Below, piece after piece: positions 26,298 through 38,900 of a stretch of 64,000 nucleotides of DNA. Source of the DNA: Sporomusa malonica. GTDB taxonomy: Bacteria; Bacillota; Negativicutes; Sporomusales; Sporomusaceae. The notes below the pieces were generated by a model. That model was not told where the DNA came from, did not search any database, and was given only the letters and a program-made list of their open reading frames with translations. The translations under genes and the position numbers were made by a program. The stretch's first letter is position 1. Every line of letters starts with the position of its first letter. The stretch spans positions 186,001-250,000 of the forward strand of contig NZ_FWXI01000003.1 of NCBI RefSeq assembly GCF_900176355.1. The letters are read 5' to 3'.

Positions 26298-27695
26298 TTA
26301 CCGCTCCCTCAATCCCTCACTCCTATATTTAATGAACGGATCCATGAAGTACTCAACTATCCGTTTCTGCCTTGTTTTAATTTCCGCCGTTACTGCCATC
26401 CCGGGTGTAAGATATACTTTTCGGTCATTAGCCAAGGCAAAGTAGTCTAATTCTGTCTGGACTACAGCACGGTACACCAGACCTTTGTCCTTATCATCCA
26501 CAGCGTCAGAACTAAGATCAACCAGTTTCGCGTTCAGCGTCCCGTATTTCTGAAAATTAAAGGTTTCAACCTTAACCTCGGCATTCTGGCCTTCATAGAG
26601 GAATCCTATATCCTTGTTGGCAATCCAAGTCTCTATTTCCATTTTTGCGCCTTCAGGTACTACTAGCATCAGCGCTTGTGCTGGTGTAACTACTCCCCCC
26701 ACTGTATGTATAGCCAACTGCTGGACAGTACCTGCTATCGGCGAAGTAATCGTACTAAGCCGATGCTTCTCTTTCGCCTTTTTTAGTTCCTCTTCGACAG
26801 TCTGGAGTTGCCTCCGGTTTTCCACAAGCTTACTCATAATATCCCTATCATGCTGACTCATAACGTTATTCAGCGACTCAATACTTTGCAGCAGAGCCGA
26901 TTGAGCTTTCTCTAATTCCGTTGTCTGAGACTCATAATCTTGCTGCAAGGTCAACATCCGCTCACGGTAATCCTGATATTGGAACTGGGAAACAGCGCCT
27001 TGTTCCACTAGTTGCCGCATTTTTGCCTCTTTGTCCACGGATATTTCCAGCTGCATCTCCAATTTCCGTTTGGTTGATTGGGCAATGTTTAATGCAGAGC
27101 GAACCTGGATGACCGCCTGCTGGGCTGTGGCTACTTTGGATTGGTATTCGTCAATATCGACGCGATAGAGAAGCAGCTGATTCAGTAGATCCTGGGAATT
27201 GACGTTTGGATTCGGGTCAGGCACGAAGGGTTGGCCTGTTTGTTCTGCGATCAACCGCTTTATCTCCAATTGGTAATAGCCTTGTTCTTTAAGTAGACGG
27301 GCAAGGTCGGACGCTGTAATGGTGGTGTCAAGCTCAATTAGTACATCACCGGGCTGAACCTTACTTCCGTCTTTAACAAGAATATTTTTGACTACACCTT
27401 TATCTTCCGCCTGAATAGTCTTTGTATAACCCGAAGGGATGACTTTCCCCGGCGCGACGGCGACTTCATCAACCTGACCTATGCACGCCCATGTTAGAGC
27501 AAGAACGAATAAAGTGATAAGCACCCAAGCGGTTGCTCGTCCAACCGGTGAAGGAGGCGTCTCAACAATTTCCAGGGCAGCCGGTAAAAACTCCAGTTCA
27601 CTTTTGTTGAGTGCGTTAGTGGCCGTCGCTGTCGGTTTTAATGATTTTACCTTATTAAGCATCGCTTCTAAACTATCCACCATTTTTAGGCGCAT
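26298..27695 (-). CDS. HlyD-type periplasmic adaptor of a type I secretion system
   Basis: A 465-residue membrane fusion protein. A short cytoplasmic N-terminus is followed by one transmembrane helix (about 55-75, AWVLITLFVLALTWACIGQV), the lipoyl half motif VAPGKVIPSGYTKTIQ, a long coiled coil (about 150-320) and the second lipoyl/beta-barrel part with ITSPIAGTVQQLAIHTVGG. The last residues match the HlyD family. It would link the ABC transporter to an outer-membrane TolC duct, not encoded nearby. Its start overlaps the end of the ABC gene by 10 bp, implying coupled translation. Confidence 0.92.
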   Translation of the reverse strand: MRLKMVDSLEAMLNKVKSLKPTATATNALNKSELEFLPAALEIVETPPSPVGRATAWVLITLFVLALTWACIGQVDEVAVAPGKVIPSGYTKTIQAEDKGVVKNILVKDGSKVQPGDVLIELDTTITASDLARLLKEQGYYQLEIKRLIAEQTGQPFVPDPNPNVNSQDLLNQLLLYRVDIDEYQSKVATAQQAVIQVRSALNIAQSTKRKLEMQLEISVDKEAKMRQLVEQGAVSQFQYQDYRERMLTLQQDYESQTTELEKAQSALLQSIESLNNVMSQHDRDIMSKLVENRRQLQTVEEELKKAKEKHRLSTITSPIAGTVQQLAIHTVGGVVTPAQALMLVVPEGAKMEIETWIANKDIGFLYEGQNAEVKVETFNFQKYGTLNAKLVDLSSDAVDDKDKGLVYRAVVQTELDYFALANDRKVYLTPGMAVTAEIKTRQKRIVEYFMDPFIKYRSEGLRER

Positions 27696-29854
27696 ACATT
27701 CGTACCCTCCTGTTGCGTATAGAGGCTATAGTAGGCACCTTTTTGCTTCAGAAGCTGTTCATGGCTTCCTTGCTCAATGATATGGCCTTTTTCGACCACA
27801 ATGATAGTATCTGCATTCCGCACCGTAGACAATCGATGGGCGATGATAAATACCGTGCGTCCCTGGCAAATCTGCGCCAGGTTATCCTGGATGATTCTTT
27901 CCGACTGATAGTCAAGAGCACTAGTGGCTTCGTCAAAAATTAGGATTCGTGGATTGATCAGCAAGGTTCGGGCAATGGCGATGCGTTGGCGCTGTCCCCC
28001 GGATAAAGCTGTGCCGCGTTCGCCAACGCTGGTATCATAGCCTTCAGGCAGTTCCAGAATAAATTCGTGGGCCCCAGCCAATTTGGCGGCTTGAATCACC
28101 CGTTCCATTGGAGCGGCTGGGTCAACCGCAGCGATGTTATCACGGATACTGCCGTTAAATAGGAAGTTTTCCTGCAGAACAACCCCAATCTGGCGGCGCA
28201 GCCATGCCGGCTCGACCTGAGCCAAATCAATACCGTCGATAAGCACCCGGCCGCGTTCAGGTATATATAAGCGTTGTATCAGTTTCGTCATAGTACTTTT
28301 GCCGGACCCTGAGCGACCGACGATGCCTACGGTGGTTCCTGGCTCAACCGTTAAGTTGATACCGTCGAGAACTAGCGACCCGTCGGTGCGATAACGAAAG
28401 GCGATGTTTTCCAGCGTAACAAGACCTTTGATAGGCGGCAGTAAGGTTCTGTTGGGATTAAACGCCGGCTCGCGGGGGCAGTTTAATACATCGCCGAGCC
28501 TTTCGATAGAAAGCCGGACTTGTTGAAAATCCTGCCAGAGGTTGGCCAAGCGCAGCACCGGATCTATTACTCTACCTGCTAGCATCTGAAAGGCAATGAG
28601 TTGGCCAACGGTAAGATTTCCATCCATAACCAAATGAGCGCCGAACCAAAGAATCGCCAGTGTGGCTATTTTCTGAATAAGCTGGGCGGTATTACTGGCC
28701 ATATTACCTAAAATGGTGCTATTGAAGGAAGACTTGACGTAATTAGCCTGTAGCCCCTCCCATTTGTGGCTGAGCTGGGGTTCAATCGCCAAACTTTTAA
28801 CAGTGTGAATGCCGGTTATAGTCTCGACAAGATATGATTGGACTTCTGCGCCACACATGAATTTGTGGTTCAGGCGCTGTTTGAAGATTGGAGTAACCAA
28901 TACCGATAAAGTGACAAAGAGGGGTAATGATACTAAGGTAATCAGGCTCAGCGTTACGCTGTAAAAAAACATGGCTATAATAAATACCGTTGCAAAAAAA
29001 AGGTCAAGAACCACTGTAAGTGTTGAGCCGGTCAAAAACTGACGAATGTTTTCCAGTTCCCTCACCCGGGCGACGGTGTCGCCGACCCGTCTTATTTCGA
29101 AATATTTCAGCGGCAGCGCCAGCAAGTGATTGAACAATTTGGCAGCGAGAAGGACGTCCACCCGGTTCGTGGTGTGAGAAAAGAGATAGGACCGTAAAAA
29201 GCTTAGAATACCTTCAAAAAGGTTAATACATAATAAGCCGACCGCCAGTATATCTAGGGTTGTTACACCTTTATGAACTAGTACTTTGTCAATGATAACC
29301 TGAGTGAACAGAGGCGTGATCAAACCAAAGCTCTGCAAGAAAAAAGACATGATTAAGACTTCGCTAAAAAACCGTTTAAATCTAATGATTACCGGGATAA
29401 ACCAGCTAAAGTTAAATTCCTTCTCCAGATTAGCTAGACTGAACCGGCGGGCTAAAAGGATGACTGTCCCGGTCCACGCGGCACCGAAGGCTTCGTGGGT
29501 GAGCGTAAGTGGACGCTCTTTGTATGGATCAAAAAGCAATACCCGTTGATCATCGGCTTTTACGATGACTACATATTGTCCGTTACTTAACAGCGTCATG
29601 GCCGGTAGCGCTAATTTGGGCAGCTTGGTTATTAGAATCTGGGTCTGCTTCGCCTTGAGGCCCAGTTCTTTTGCAGCCCTAAGTAGCGTAACGATATCAG
29701 CGGCTGTATCTGCTACGACAAAGGCCCGTTTTAGCTGCTGATATTCGGCGGGTATGCCAAGGAGCCGTGCGGCGGTGACTAAACACATTAAGCCGCTATC
29801 AAGACTTCCCTTATTAGGTTGAGCAGTAGCACTGTCATTTTGACTAGGCTGCAT
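27686..29854 (-). CDS. HlyB-type ABC exporter with inactive C39-like domain
   Basis: A 722-residue type I secretion ATPase/permease. Residues 1-135 form a C39 peptidase-like domain in which the catalytic cysteine is replaced (LDSGLMC, serine 20), the usual state in RTX exporters where it only docks substrate. Six transmembrane helices follow, then the ATPase with Walker A GRSGSGKST, signature LSGGQRQR, Walker B ILIFDEATSALD and switch histidine IAHRLST. Length fits HlyB. It lies between the giant RTX gene and the adaptor gene, so the RTX protein is its expected cargo. GGGAGG precedes the ATG. Confidence 0.95.
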   Translation of the reverse strand: MQPSQNDSATAQPNKGSLDSGLMCLVTAARLLGIPAEYQQLKRAFVVADTAADIVTLLRAAKELGLKAKQTQILITKLPKLALPAMTLLSNGQYVVIVKADDQRVLLFDPYKERPLTLTHEAFGAAWTGTVILLARRFSLANLEKEFNFSWFIPVIIRFKRFFSEVLIMSFFLQSFGLITPLFTQVIIDKVLVHKGVTTLDILAVGLLCINLFEGILSFLRSYLFSHTTNRVDVLLAAKLFNHLLALPLKYFEIRRVGDTVARVRELENIRQFLTGSTLTVVLDLFFATVFIIAMFFYSVTLSLITLVSLPLFVTLSVLVTPIFKQRLNHKFMCGAEVQSYLVETITGIHTVKSLAIEPQLSHKWEGLQANYVKSSFNSTILGNMASNTAQLIQKIATLAILWFGAHLVMDGNLTVGQLIAFQMLAGRVIDPVLRLANLWQDFQQVRLSIERLGDVLNCPREPAFNPNRTLLPPIKGLVTLENIAFRYRTDGSLVLDGINLTVEPGTTVGIVGRSGSGKSTMTKLIQRLYIPERGRVLIDGIDLAQVEPAWLRRQIGVVLQENFLFNGSIRDNIAAVDPAAPMERVIQAAKLAGAHEFILELPEGYDTSVGERGTALSGGQRQRIAIARTLLINPRILIFDEATSALDYQSERIIQDNLAQICQGRTVFIIAHRLSTVRNADTIIVVEKGHIIEQGSHEQLLKQKGAYYSLYTQQEGTNVCA

Positions 29855-29875
29855 ATTTATCCTCCCTAGAACATA

Positions 29876-29908
29876 GTCTAAACCGGCGGCAATGCCGCCG
29901 GTTTAGAC
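29876..29908 (-). terminator. Strong intercistronic stem-loop between the RTX gene and the exporter gene
   Basis: A perfect 15-bp stem, GTCTAAACCGGCGGC with its complement, closes a 3-nt loop in the 86-bp gap. No T-run follows, so it may act as an attenuator or mRNA-processing site that keeps exporter expression below that of its abundant cargo, as known for haemolysin operons. Function inferred. Confidence 0.55.
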
Positions 29909-29940
29909 TTGCTTCAAAAAGTACGATTTTGCTGTTTACC

Positions 29941-32900
29941 TTAAGCTATCTTTTGATTGACCTGGTCGGCTGTGAGTGTTCCGTCTGAAAACTGAAATTG
30001 ATCCACTTGATAGCTCGTGCCCAATGTCCAGTTGGAAAGACGAACAGTTTCGCCGGTTTGCGTGATGGTGCAAACCAAATCGTTGTTGCCTCTAGTGAAC
30101 TCGATACTTGCTAACACCAGATTCTGGAATTGAAGCGTATCAAGTCCGTTATCGGCACTTTCATAGCTATTGATAGTTTCATTGCCCGAACCTACGCCAA
30201 AGAGGTAAGTATCATTCCCAAGTCCGCCTCTCAGAGTGTCATTACCGGCACCACCATCAAGAATATCGTTGCCGGAGCCGCCGTTCAGCACGTCGCTGCC
30301 CGCCCCACCAGTCAGCATATTATTGTAGCTATTGCCAGTAAGGATATTATCGAGCTCGTTGCCCGCACCATTAATGTTTGAATACTCAGTAAGTGTCAGA
30401 TTCTCCAGATTAGAACCGAGGGTGTAGGTGATGCTGGATTTAACAGTATCGGTTCCTTCTCCGGCGTTTTCGGTCACCACGTCGCCAGTACTGTTAATAA
30501 AGTAAGTATCATCTCCTAAACCACCAATAAAAGTATCTGTCCCGCCATAGCCGTCCAACGTGTCGTTACCTAGGCCACCAATCAGAACGTTGTTAACGCT
30601 ATTGCCCATAATGACATTATCCAGTTCATTACCGGTACCGTTAAGGTTGGAGAATCCAGTAAGTGTCAGGTTCTCCAGATTAACCCCCAACACATAGCTG
30701 ATGCTGGATTTAACGGTATCGATTCCTTCACTGGCGCTTTCGGTCACAACATCGCCGGTATTGTCCACCATATAGGTGTCGTTGCCTAGACCACCAGTCA
30801 TCATATCGGCACCGGTGCCACCGTCAAGAGTATCGTTACCTAAACCACCATCGATGATATTGGCAAGACTATTGCCTGTAATAGTGTTGTCCAGTTCATT
30901 GCCAGTACCGTTGATGGCAATAGCTCCTGTCAAGGTCAGGTTTTCCAGGTTGGCCCCCAGTATATAGCTGATGCTGGAATTAACGGTATCGGTTTCCCCG
31001 CTGGCGTATTCAATTACTACATCTCCCAGATTATCAACGACGTAGGTGTCCCAGCCTTGACCACCAATCATTGTATCAGCTCCGCTGCCGCCGTTCAGTA
31101 CGTTCCAACTCGTGTTTCCGGTTAGCACATTGTCCAATGCATTGCCCGTCCCATTAACCATGGAAGATCCGATAAGTGTCAAGTTCTCCAAATTAGCCCC
31201 TAGTACATAGGTAATACTCGACTGAACGGCGTCTACACCTTCCCCGGCGTTCTCTGTTACAACATCGCCCGTATTATCTACCACGTAGATGTCGTTGCCC
31301 AGGCCACCGGTCATCATATCGGCACCGGCTCCACCGTCAAGAATATCGTTACCCAGACCGCCGCTTAGGATATTGTTGACGCTATTACCCGTAATGGTAT
31401 TGTCCAGTTGATTGCCGGTACCGTCGATCACGGCAGTACCCGTCAGGGTCAGCTTTTCCAGATTGGCCCCAAGTACGTAAGTGACACTGGATTTAACTGT
31501 ATCGCTTCCTTCGCCAGCGTTTTCAGTCACCACATCGCCGGTGCTGTCCACAATATATGTGTCGTCACCTAAACCCCCGGTCATGCTGTCGTCGCCAGCA
31601 TCACCATGCAGTGTGTCGTTTCCGAGACCTCCATTAAGAATATTGTTGACGCTATTGCCGGTAATGATGTTGTCCAGCTCATTACCGGTACCGTTAATCG
31701 CATCAGTTCCCGTCAGTGTCAGGTTTTCTAGGTTGACCCCCAGTACGTAAGTGACGCTGGATTTAACTGTATCGCTTCCTTGTCCTGTATTCTCAATTAC
31801 AATATCACCGATGCTGTCCACGATATAGGTATCGTTACCTGTGCCACCGGTCATAGTATCATTTCCTATACCGCCTTCCAACACATTGTCATAACTATTG
31901 CCCGTCAAAATATTATCTAGTTCATTACCTGTCCCATTGATGCTGGAAGATCCCGTCAGTGTCAAGTTTTCCAGATTAGCCCCTAATACATAGCTAATAC
32001 TCGACTGAACGGCGTCTACACCTTCCTCAGCGTTCTCTGCCACAACATCGCTCGTATTATCCACTACGTAGGTGTCGTTACCCAGACCACCGGTCATCGT
32101 ATCAGCACCGGCTCCCCCGTCAATGATATCGTTGCCCAGACCACCGTAAAGAATATTGTTGACACTATTGCCGGCAATGATATTGTCCATTTCATTGCCG
32201 GTACCGTTGATAGCAGTAGTTCCCGTCAGTGTTAGCTTTTCCAGATTAGCCCCTAGTACATAGCTAACACTCGACTGAACGGCGTCCACACCTTCCCCAG
32301 CGTTCTCAGTCACTACATCGCCCGCATTGTCCACTACATAGGTATCGTTACCCAGGCCACCGGCCATCGTATCAGCACCGGTACAACCATCCAACACATT
32401 ATTCCCGCTATTGCCAATCAATAAATTGTCGAAAGTATTACCGGTCCCGTTGATATTTCCACTGCCGGTCAACATCACATTCTCCAGGTTGACGCCGAGG
32501 GTGTAGGTAATACTTGACTGAATGGTATCGATTCCTTCTCCGGCGTTCTCTGTCACCTTGTCCCCAGTGCTATCCACGACGTAAATATCGTTCCCGGCAC
32601 CGCCGACCATGGTATCGATGCCTCCGCCACCATCTAGCGTATCATTGCCCGCTCCTCCAGATAATGAGTTATTATAGCTGTTTCCGGTTAAGACATTGTC
32701 CAACTCGTTACCTGTACCATTGATGTTTGAATTCCCTGTAAGTGTCAGATTTTCCACATTGGAACTCAATACGTAACTGACACTGGATTTTACGGTGTCG
32801 ATACCTTCGCCGGCGTTCTCATTCACGGTATCCCCAACGTTGTCCACGATATACGTGTCATTACCTAATCCTCCGGCCAGTGCATCCGCACCAGAGCCAC

Positions 32901-35900
32901 CGTCTAACACGTTGTCACCGCTGTTGCCGGTCAGCATATTGCTAAGTGTGTTGCCGGTTCCGTTGATGCTATTAGTACCGGTCAATGTCAGGTTCTCCAC
33001 ATTGGCACTGACAGTAAAGGTGACACCAGATTGCACGGTATCAATACCTTCACCGATGTTTTCATTCACGACATCTCCAATGCTGTCCACGATAAAAATG
33101 TCATTGCCAAAACCACCGGTCATGTTGTCGTTCCCGGCGCCACCGTCCAGCATGTTGTCGCCACTGTTGCCGATCAGCACGTTATTAAGTGCATTGCCGA
33201 TTCCAGTGATGTTATTAGTACCGCTCAAGGTCAGGTTTTCCACATTGGCGCCTAAGGTGTAACTAAAACCAACTTGGACGGTGTCGGTTCCTTCTACAGC
33301 GTTTTCGATGACGACATCTCCGGCACTATCAACCACATAGGTGTCGTTGCCCAGCCCGCCGGTCATGGTGTCTGCGCCCGCGCCGCCGTCTAGAATATTG
33401 CTTAAACCATTGCCTATGAGTACGTTGTCAAGACTATTACCAGTTGCCTTGGTAGCGGAATCGGTCAATGTCAGACCTTCCAGATTGGCGCCTAGGGTGT
33501 AGCTGATACTCGACTGGACCATATCCGTGCCCTCACCGGCGTTTTCGGTCACCACGTCGCCGCTGTTGTCCACCACGTAGCTATCGTTGCCAGTGCCTCC
33601 GATCATGGTGTCGCTGCCTAAGCCACCGTCCAGTGTATCGTTGCCCGCCCCGCCGGTCAGGACATTATTGTAGCTAGTTCCGGTGATGACGTTGTCCAGT
33701 TCGTTTCCTGTTCCATTAATGCTGGAATAACCGGTCAACATCAGATTTTCCAGATTGGCGCCCAGAGTATAGGTGATACTCGAATGGACCGTATCGATTC
33801 CTTCCTCGGTGTTCTCAATCACTACGTCGCCGCTGCTCTCCACTACGTAGACATCGTTGCCAATACCTCCGGACATGGTATCACTGCCCAAGCCGCCATC
33901 CAACGTGTCGTTGCCAGCCCCGCCATAGAGGGTGTCGGCGCCGAGTGTTCCTGTGACCAAATCATCACCACCGGTAGTCTGTGCCGCTACCGCCAGTATC
34001 GCGACATCCGCCGCCGTGAGCATCGTCCCATCAGCGAACTGGAAAAGTTCCACTGCGTTGTCACTCGACCCGAAGTGGTTCTTCACCGTCAGCGTGTCGG
34101 CCGCCCCTGCAATTGAAATTTTTAGATCATTACCAACAATAAGGAAAGTAACATCCGATCTAGTGACATCGGATCGGAATGAAATGGTGTCGGGCTGATC
34201 TTCAGCGATCGTAAAAATACTTTCCTTTATTACGTCCTGGCCGGAGCCTTTGCCAAACAGATAGGTGTCGCCGCCGCCCAGTCCGACCAGGGTATCGTCC
34301 CCCGCCCCACCGTCGAGAGTATCGGCGGTCCAATAGCCAGTGACCGTGTCGTCACCTGCTGTCTCCGATTGTTGGATCAACATCGTCCTAACCTGGGCGT
34401 CGGTCCACTCGATACCGTCAGCAAACCGGATGGTTTCTATGTCTTTCCAGCCTTGGAACCAAGCATCGTGGCTAAACTGCCCTTTTATCGTGACCTGGTC
34501 AGTCGAACCCAGGAAGCCAATCATCAGATCGTCGCCGCCACGCGAGAGAATTGCTTTATCCGAGGTGAGGCCGGAGCCAAATACAACACTATCGTTGTCG
34601 CTGATCGTTAAATTGCTCACACTCTCCTTAATTACGTCCTGGCCGAAGCCGGCATCGAAGATATAGGTATCAGCGCCGTCTCCGCCCTGGAGAGTATCGT
34701 TGCCCAGGCCGCCATTCATGACATCTACGCCGTCCGTCCCTACAATCAAATCGTCGCCTGAAGTAGACTGGGACTCAAAGATGCTGGACGCGATCTGAGC
34801 TGCTGTCAGCGACGTTCCGTCGGCGAACTGGAACAGTTCCACTGCGTTGTAGCTCAATCCGAACTGGTTTTTGACCGTCAGCGTGTCGTTCACACCCGCG
34901 ATCGAGATCTGAAGATCGTTATTAACCCTGTGGAAAGTGACGTCTGAAATAGCGACATTGGGTAAGAAAGAGACGGTGTCAGGCTGATCTTCATAAATCG
35001 TGACAATACTTTCCTTGATTACATCCTGGCCGGAGCCTTTGCCGAATAGATAGGTATCGCCGCCGCCCAGTCCGATCAGAGTATCGTTCCCCGCCCCGCC
35101 GTCGAGAGTATCCGCAGTCCAATAACCGGTGACCGTGTCGTCGCCTGCTGTTTCCGACTGCTGAATCAGCATCGCCCTTACCTGGGCGTCGGTCCACTCG
35201 ACACCGTCGGCGAACCGGATGGTTTCTATATCTTTCCATCCTAGGAACCAACCATCATGGCTAAACTGCCCTTTGATTGTGACCTGATCAGTCGAACCCT
35301 GGAAGCCAATAATCAAGTCGTCGCCGTCACGCGAGAGAATTGCTTTATCCGAGGTGAGGCCGGAGCCGAATACAATACTATCGTTATCGCTGATCGTTGA
35401 ATTGCTCACCCCCTCCTTGATGACGTCCTGACCGAAGCTGGCATCGAAGATATAAGTATCGGCTCCGTCCCCGCCCTGGAGGGTATCGTTGCCCAAGCCG
35501 CCGTTTAATACATTACTACTACTATTACCAGTCAGCGTGTTGTCTATTTCATTACCTGTAGCATCAATCGCCATTGCTCCGGTTAATATAAGATTTTCTA
35601 AATTGGCACCAAGCGTATAAGAAATAGATGATTTAACCGTATCCGAACCTTCACCAGATAATTCCGTCACTACATCTCCAATATTGTCAATGATATAAGT
35701 ATCATTTCCCAGGCCACCAGTCATGATGTCGGCACCACCTCTGCCATCTAGAGTGTCATCTCCAGCGCCACCATTCATTACATCATTGCGCTTGCTACTG
35801 CCAATAAGTATATCTGAAGCGTCTGTACTCAGAATCACTGCTAAATTGCTTATTTGGGCCGCTGTTAACTCAGTTCCGTCAGCAAACTGAACCGTTTTCA

Positions 35901-38900
35901 CTTTGAAGGAGTCGTCGAGGAACCATCGGTCAAAAGTCAATGTTTCGCCACTGTCTTTGATCTTCATTGTCAATGTTTCGCCGTTTTGAAGCCATTCTAC
36001 CGAATCCACGGTAATCCCCTCTCCAAGTTGAACTCTGTCATTACCCGAATCCACATAGGTGGGATTTGAGGAGGAGCCTGTATAGACTGAATTATTAATA
36101 GTATCATTGCCGACTCCCCTTCCCCAAATGTATGTGTCGTCTCCCGCTCCGCCTTCTAGGTAGTCGTTGCCGGCTCTACCATTCAGGATATCATTGCGAT
36201 TATTGCTACCTTTCAGTACATCCGCTCCGTCTGTACTCAGAATTACTGCCAAATTGCTTATTTGGGCCGCTGTTAACTCGGTTCCGTCAGCAAACTGAAC
36301 GGTTTTCACTTTGAAGGAATCGTCGAGAAACCATCGGTCAAAGGTCAATGTTTCACCACTGTCTTTGATCCTCATTGTCAATGTCTCGCCGTTTTGGAGC
36401 CATTCTACCGACTCCACGGTAATTCCATTCCCAAGTTGAACCGTGTCATTACCCGAATCCACATATGTTGGATTTGAAGAGGAGCCTGTATAGACTGAAT
36501 TATTAATAGTATCATTGCCAACTCCTCTTCCCCAAATGTATGTGTCGTCTCCCGCTCCGCCTTCTAGGTAGTCGTTACCAGTTCCCCCGTCCATTGTATC
36601 GTTCCCTTGGTAGCCGTATATCGTATCGTTACCATCAAGACCATATATCTTGTCATTATGTCCATCAGATCCATATAAAGTATCACTGTTTAAAGTCCCT
36701 TGTACCGTTGCTATTTCGCTAAGTTGGGCTGCCATCAACTCCGACCCATCAGCAAATACTAGCTTGTCTATCAGGTACTCTTCTCCACTAAAAAAATTAT
36801 TAATAGTTAAAGTTTCACCTGTTGACTGGATTATCAATAAAAGGTCATTGCCATTCTGTCTATACGCCAACATATCGGATGTCAAGCCGCTGGTAAATTG
36901 AACAATATCATATTCTCCCGAGGAGCCATAATTACAAATTAAATCATTTCCTGACCCGATTCCATATTGGTATACGTCGTTACCAGCACCACCTTCTAAA
37001 TAATCATTACCGCTTCCTCCATCTAAAATATCATTTCCATCTTGTCCAAATAAATTATCGTCACCTGCACCGCCGTTAATAGTATCATTACCTTTATTAC
37101 CATATAAAGTGTTTGATGATACTCCGCCTAAAAGAACATCATCACCCTCACCACCACTTATGATACTATGTAGACCCTTCCCTGCCATATCAATGGCCTG
37201 TCCTACATCCGTTCCATAAGTATTTGCGAAGTAATTCCGAAAATCATCAAAGCTAGTTAACATTGTTTTTAACCCCAAGCCTTGTAAGACACGTGAAAAC
37301 TCGCTTATTTCTTCTAATCCTTTGTCATAGCTTTGAGCAAAATCTTCATCAATTTGGTTTCGAGCGCATGTCAGATCGTCTATATACGTATTAGTTGTAG
37401 AATTCCATGTATAGTTTATAGCATCTAATAAACCAGTAGTATGTGTTTGCGCCATAAGACGGACATAGTAATATTCTTTTACATCAATATAGATGTCTTT
37501 TAGTATTGCAGCGGCGTTCACATTTGGATCATTAGTTGTACCTATCGTAGTAATAAGACCTGAGAATTGCTCTCCAAACATCTTTTCTAAAACGGATAAT
37601 TGTCGAGCATCCATATTTCCGCCGCTGCTTGCCGGATTAATAGTATCACTATTGGTCCATTTAAATAATAATTGATCCATTATATTACCACGTATTTCAA
37701 AATCTTCTTCCGCACTAAAGGATTCTACCAATGCTTTTAAAGCGCCACTTTCGTCACGCGCCATAGCTTGCCACAGGTCGTAGACATTGCCGTGTCCCTT
37801 TAAATACGGTAGTACCATTATATCTTGAGGAACGTCTATCCAATCCGTGGCAATAGAATAGATTGGATCACGATCAAACAGATATTGCCCTATAGATTGC
37901 ACAGTTCCATCTTGCCTTTCGAAAGAACCTAGACTGACTTGGGTATTGCCATTAGCATCCGTGGTGTTTGTTGATGTACTCCTAATGCTTAGCGATTGAA
38001 TACCCAGGTCACCAAGAGTAAACAACTCCTCAGCGTTAGAATAACCGTCCCCATTCATATCTTTCCAAACACGAATATTAGCGTAATCTGCGTCATTTGC
38101 GTCAATTTTTTCGTCGCCATTCGTATCCAAATCAGCTAATGCTTGAAATCCGTCGGTAGCGCGTTGACCATTTGTCAATATGGTTTGATCACCGAAGAGT
38201 TCTTGTCCACCGTTAATGATGCCATCACCATTTCGATCCATGACTAAAATGCCGTCGTCAGGTTTGACCCAACCGCTTCTTTCCGCAAAACCATTGTTAT
38301 CTAAATCAAAGAAAGCACCCGCAGAAGTATCGGTAGTCTCAATACCGTCTCCGTCTAAATCAAGAACTAAAGGATCCCAACGGGCTGATCCTGCGCCATT
38401 GAAAGGGTCAAATTGACCAGCGCCAGCATCCATCCAACCGCCATCATTGAAAGGGTCTAACCCTCCGTTTCCAGATCCACCATCTCCAGATCCACCATCT
38501 CCAGATCCACCATCTCCAGATCCACTATTATCTGGATTTCCAGGATCGTTTTGCCATTGTTGATAAGCCGAATTAACTAATGGGAAATTCCACGTAGGAA
38601 ATAAGTCACCATCTGGAGCAATTCTTTGTCCAATACCAGCTTGTCCAAGTGCCTGCCATGTAAAATCAACACATGAATTTGTAGGAGCTATATACCATCC
38701 ATGTTGTCCAGCATCTACCATAGAAACATAATTTTTAATTTGATTATATTGTTGCTCAGTAATTGAAAAATCAGGAGACGCAGATGATTGTAAGTAGTGA
38801 TTAGAGTCAGTTTTTGAAACATTCCCTGGGCCAGCAGGTAGCGGCTTATCCCATCCTGAATCAAAACCAAAGGATTCAACGATTCCATCAGGTCGATTTA

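Noticed and set aside
30130..37675. Several plus-strand open frames of 60-155 codons inside the RTX gene.
   Set aside because: They are antisense shadows of a repetitive coding sequence, share the repeat period and lack ribosome sites.
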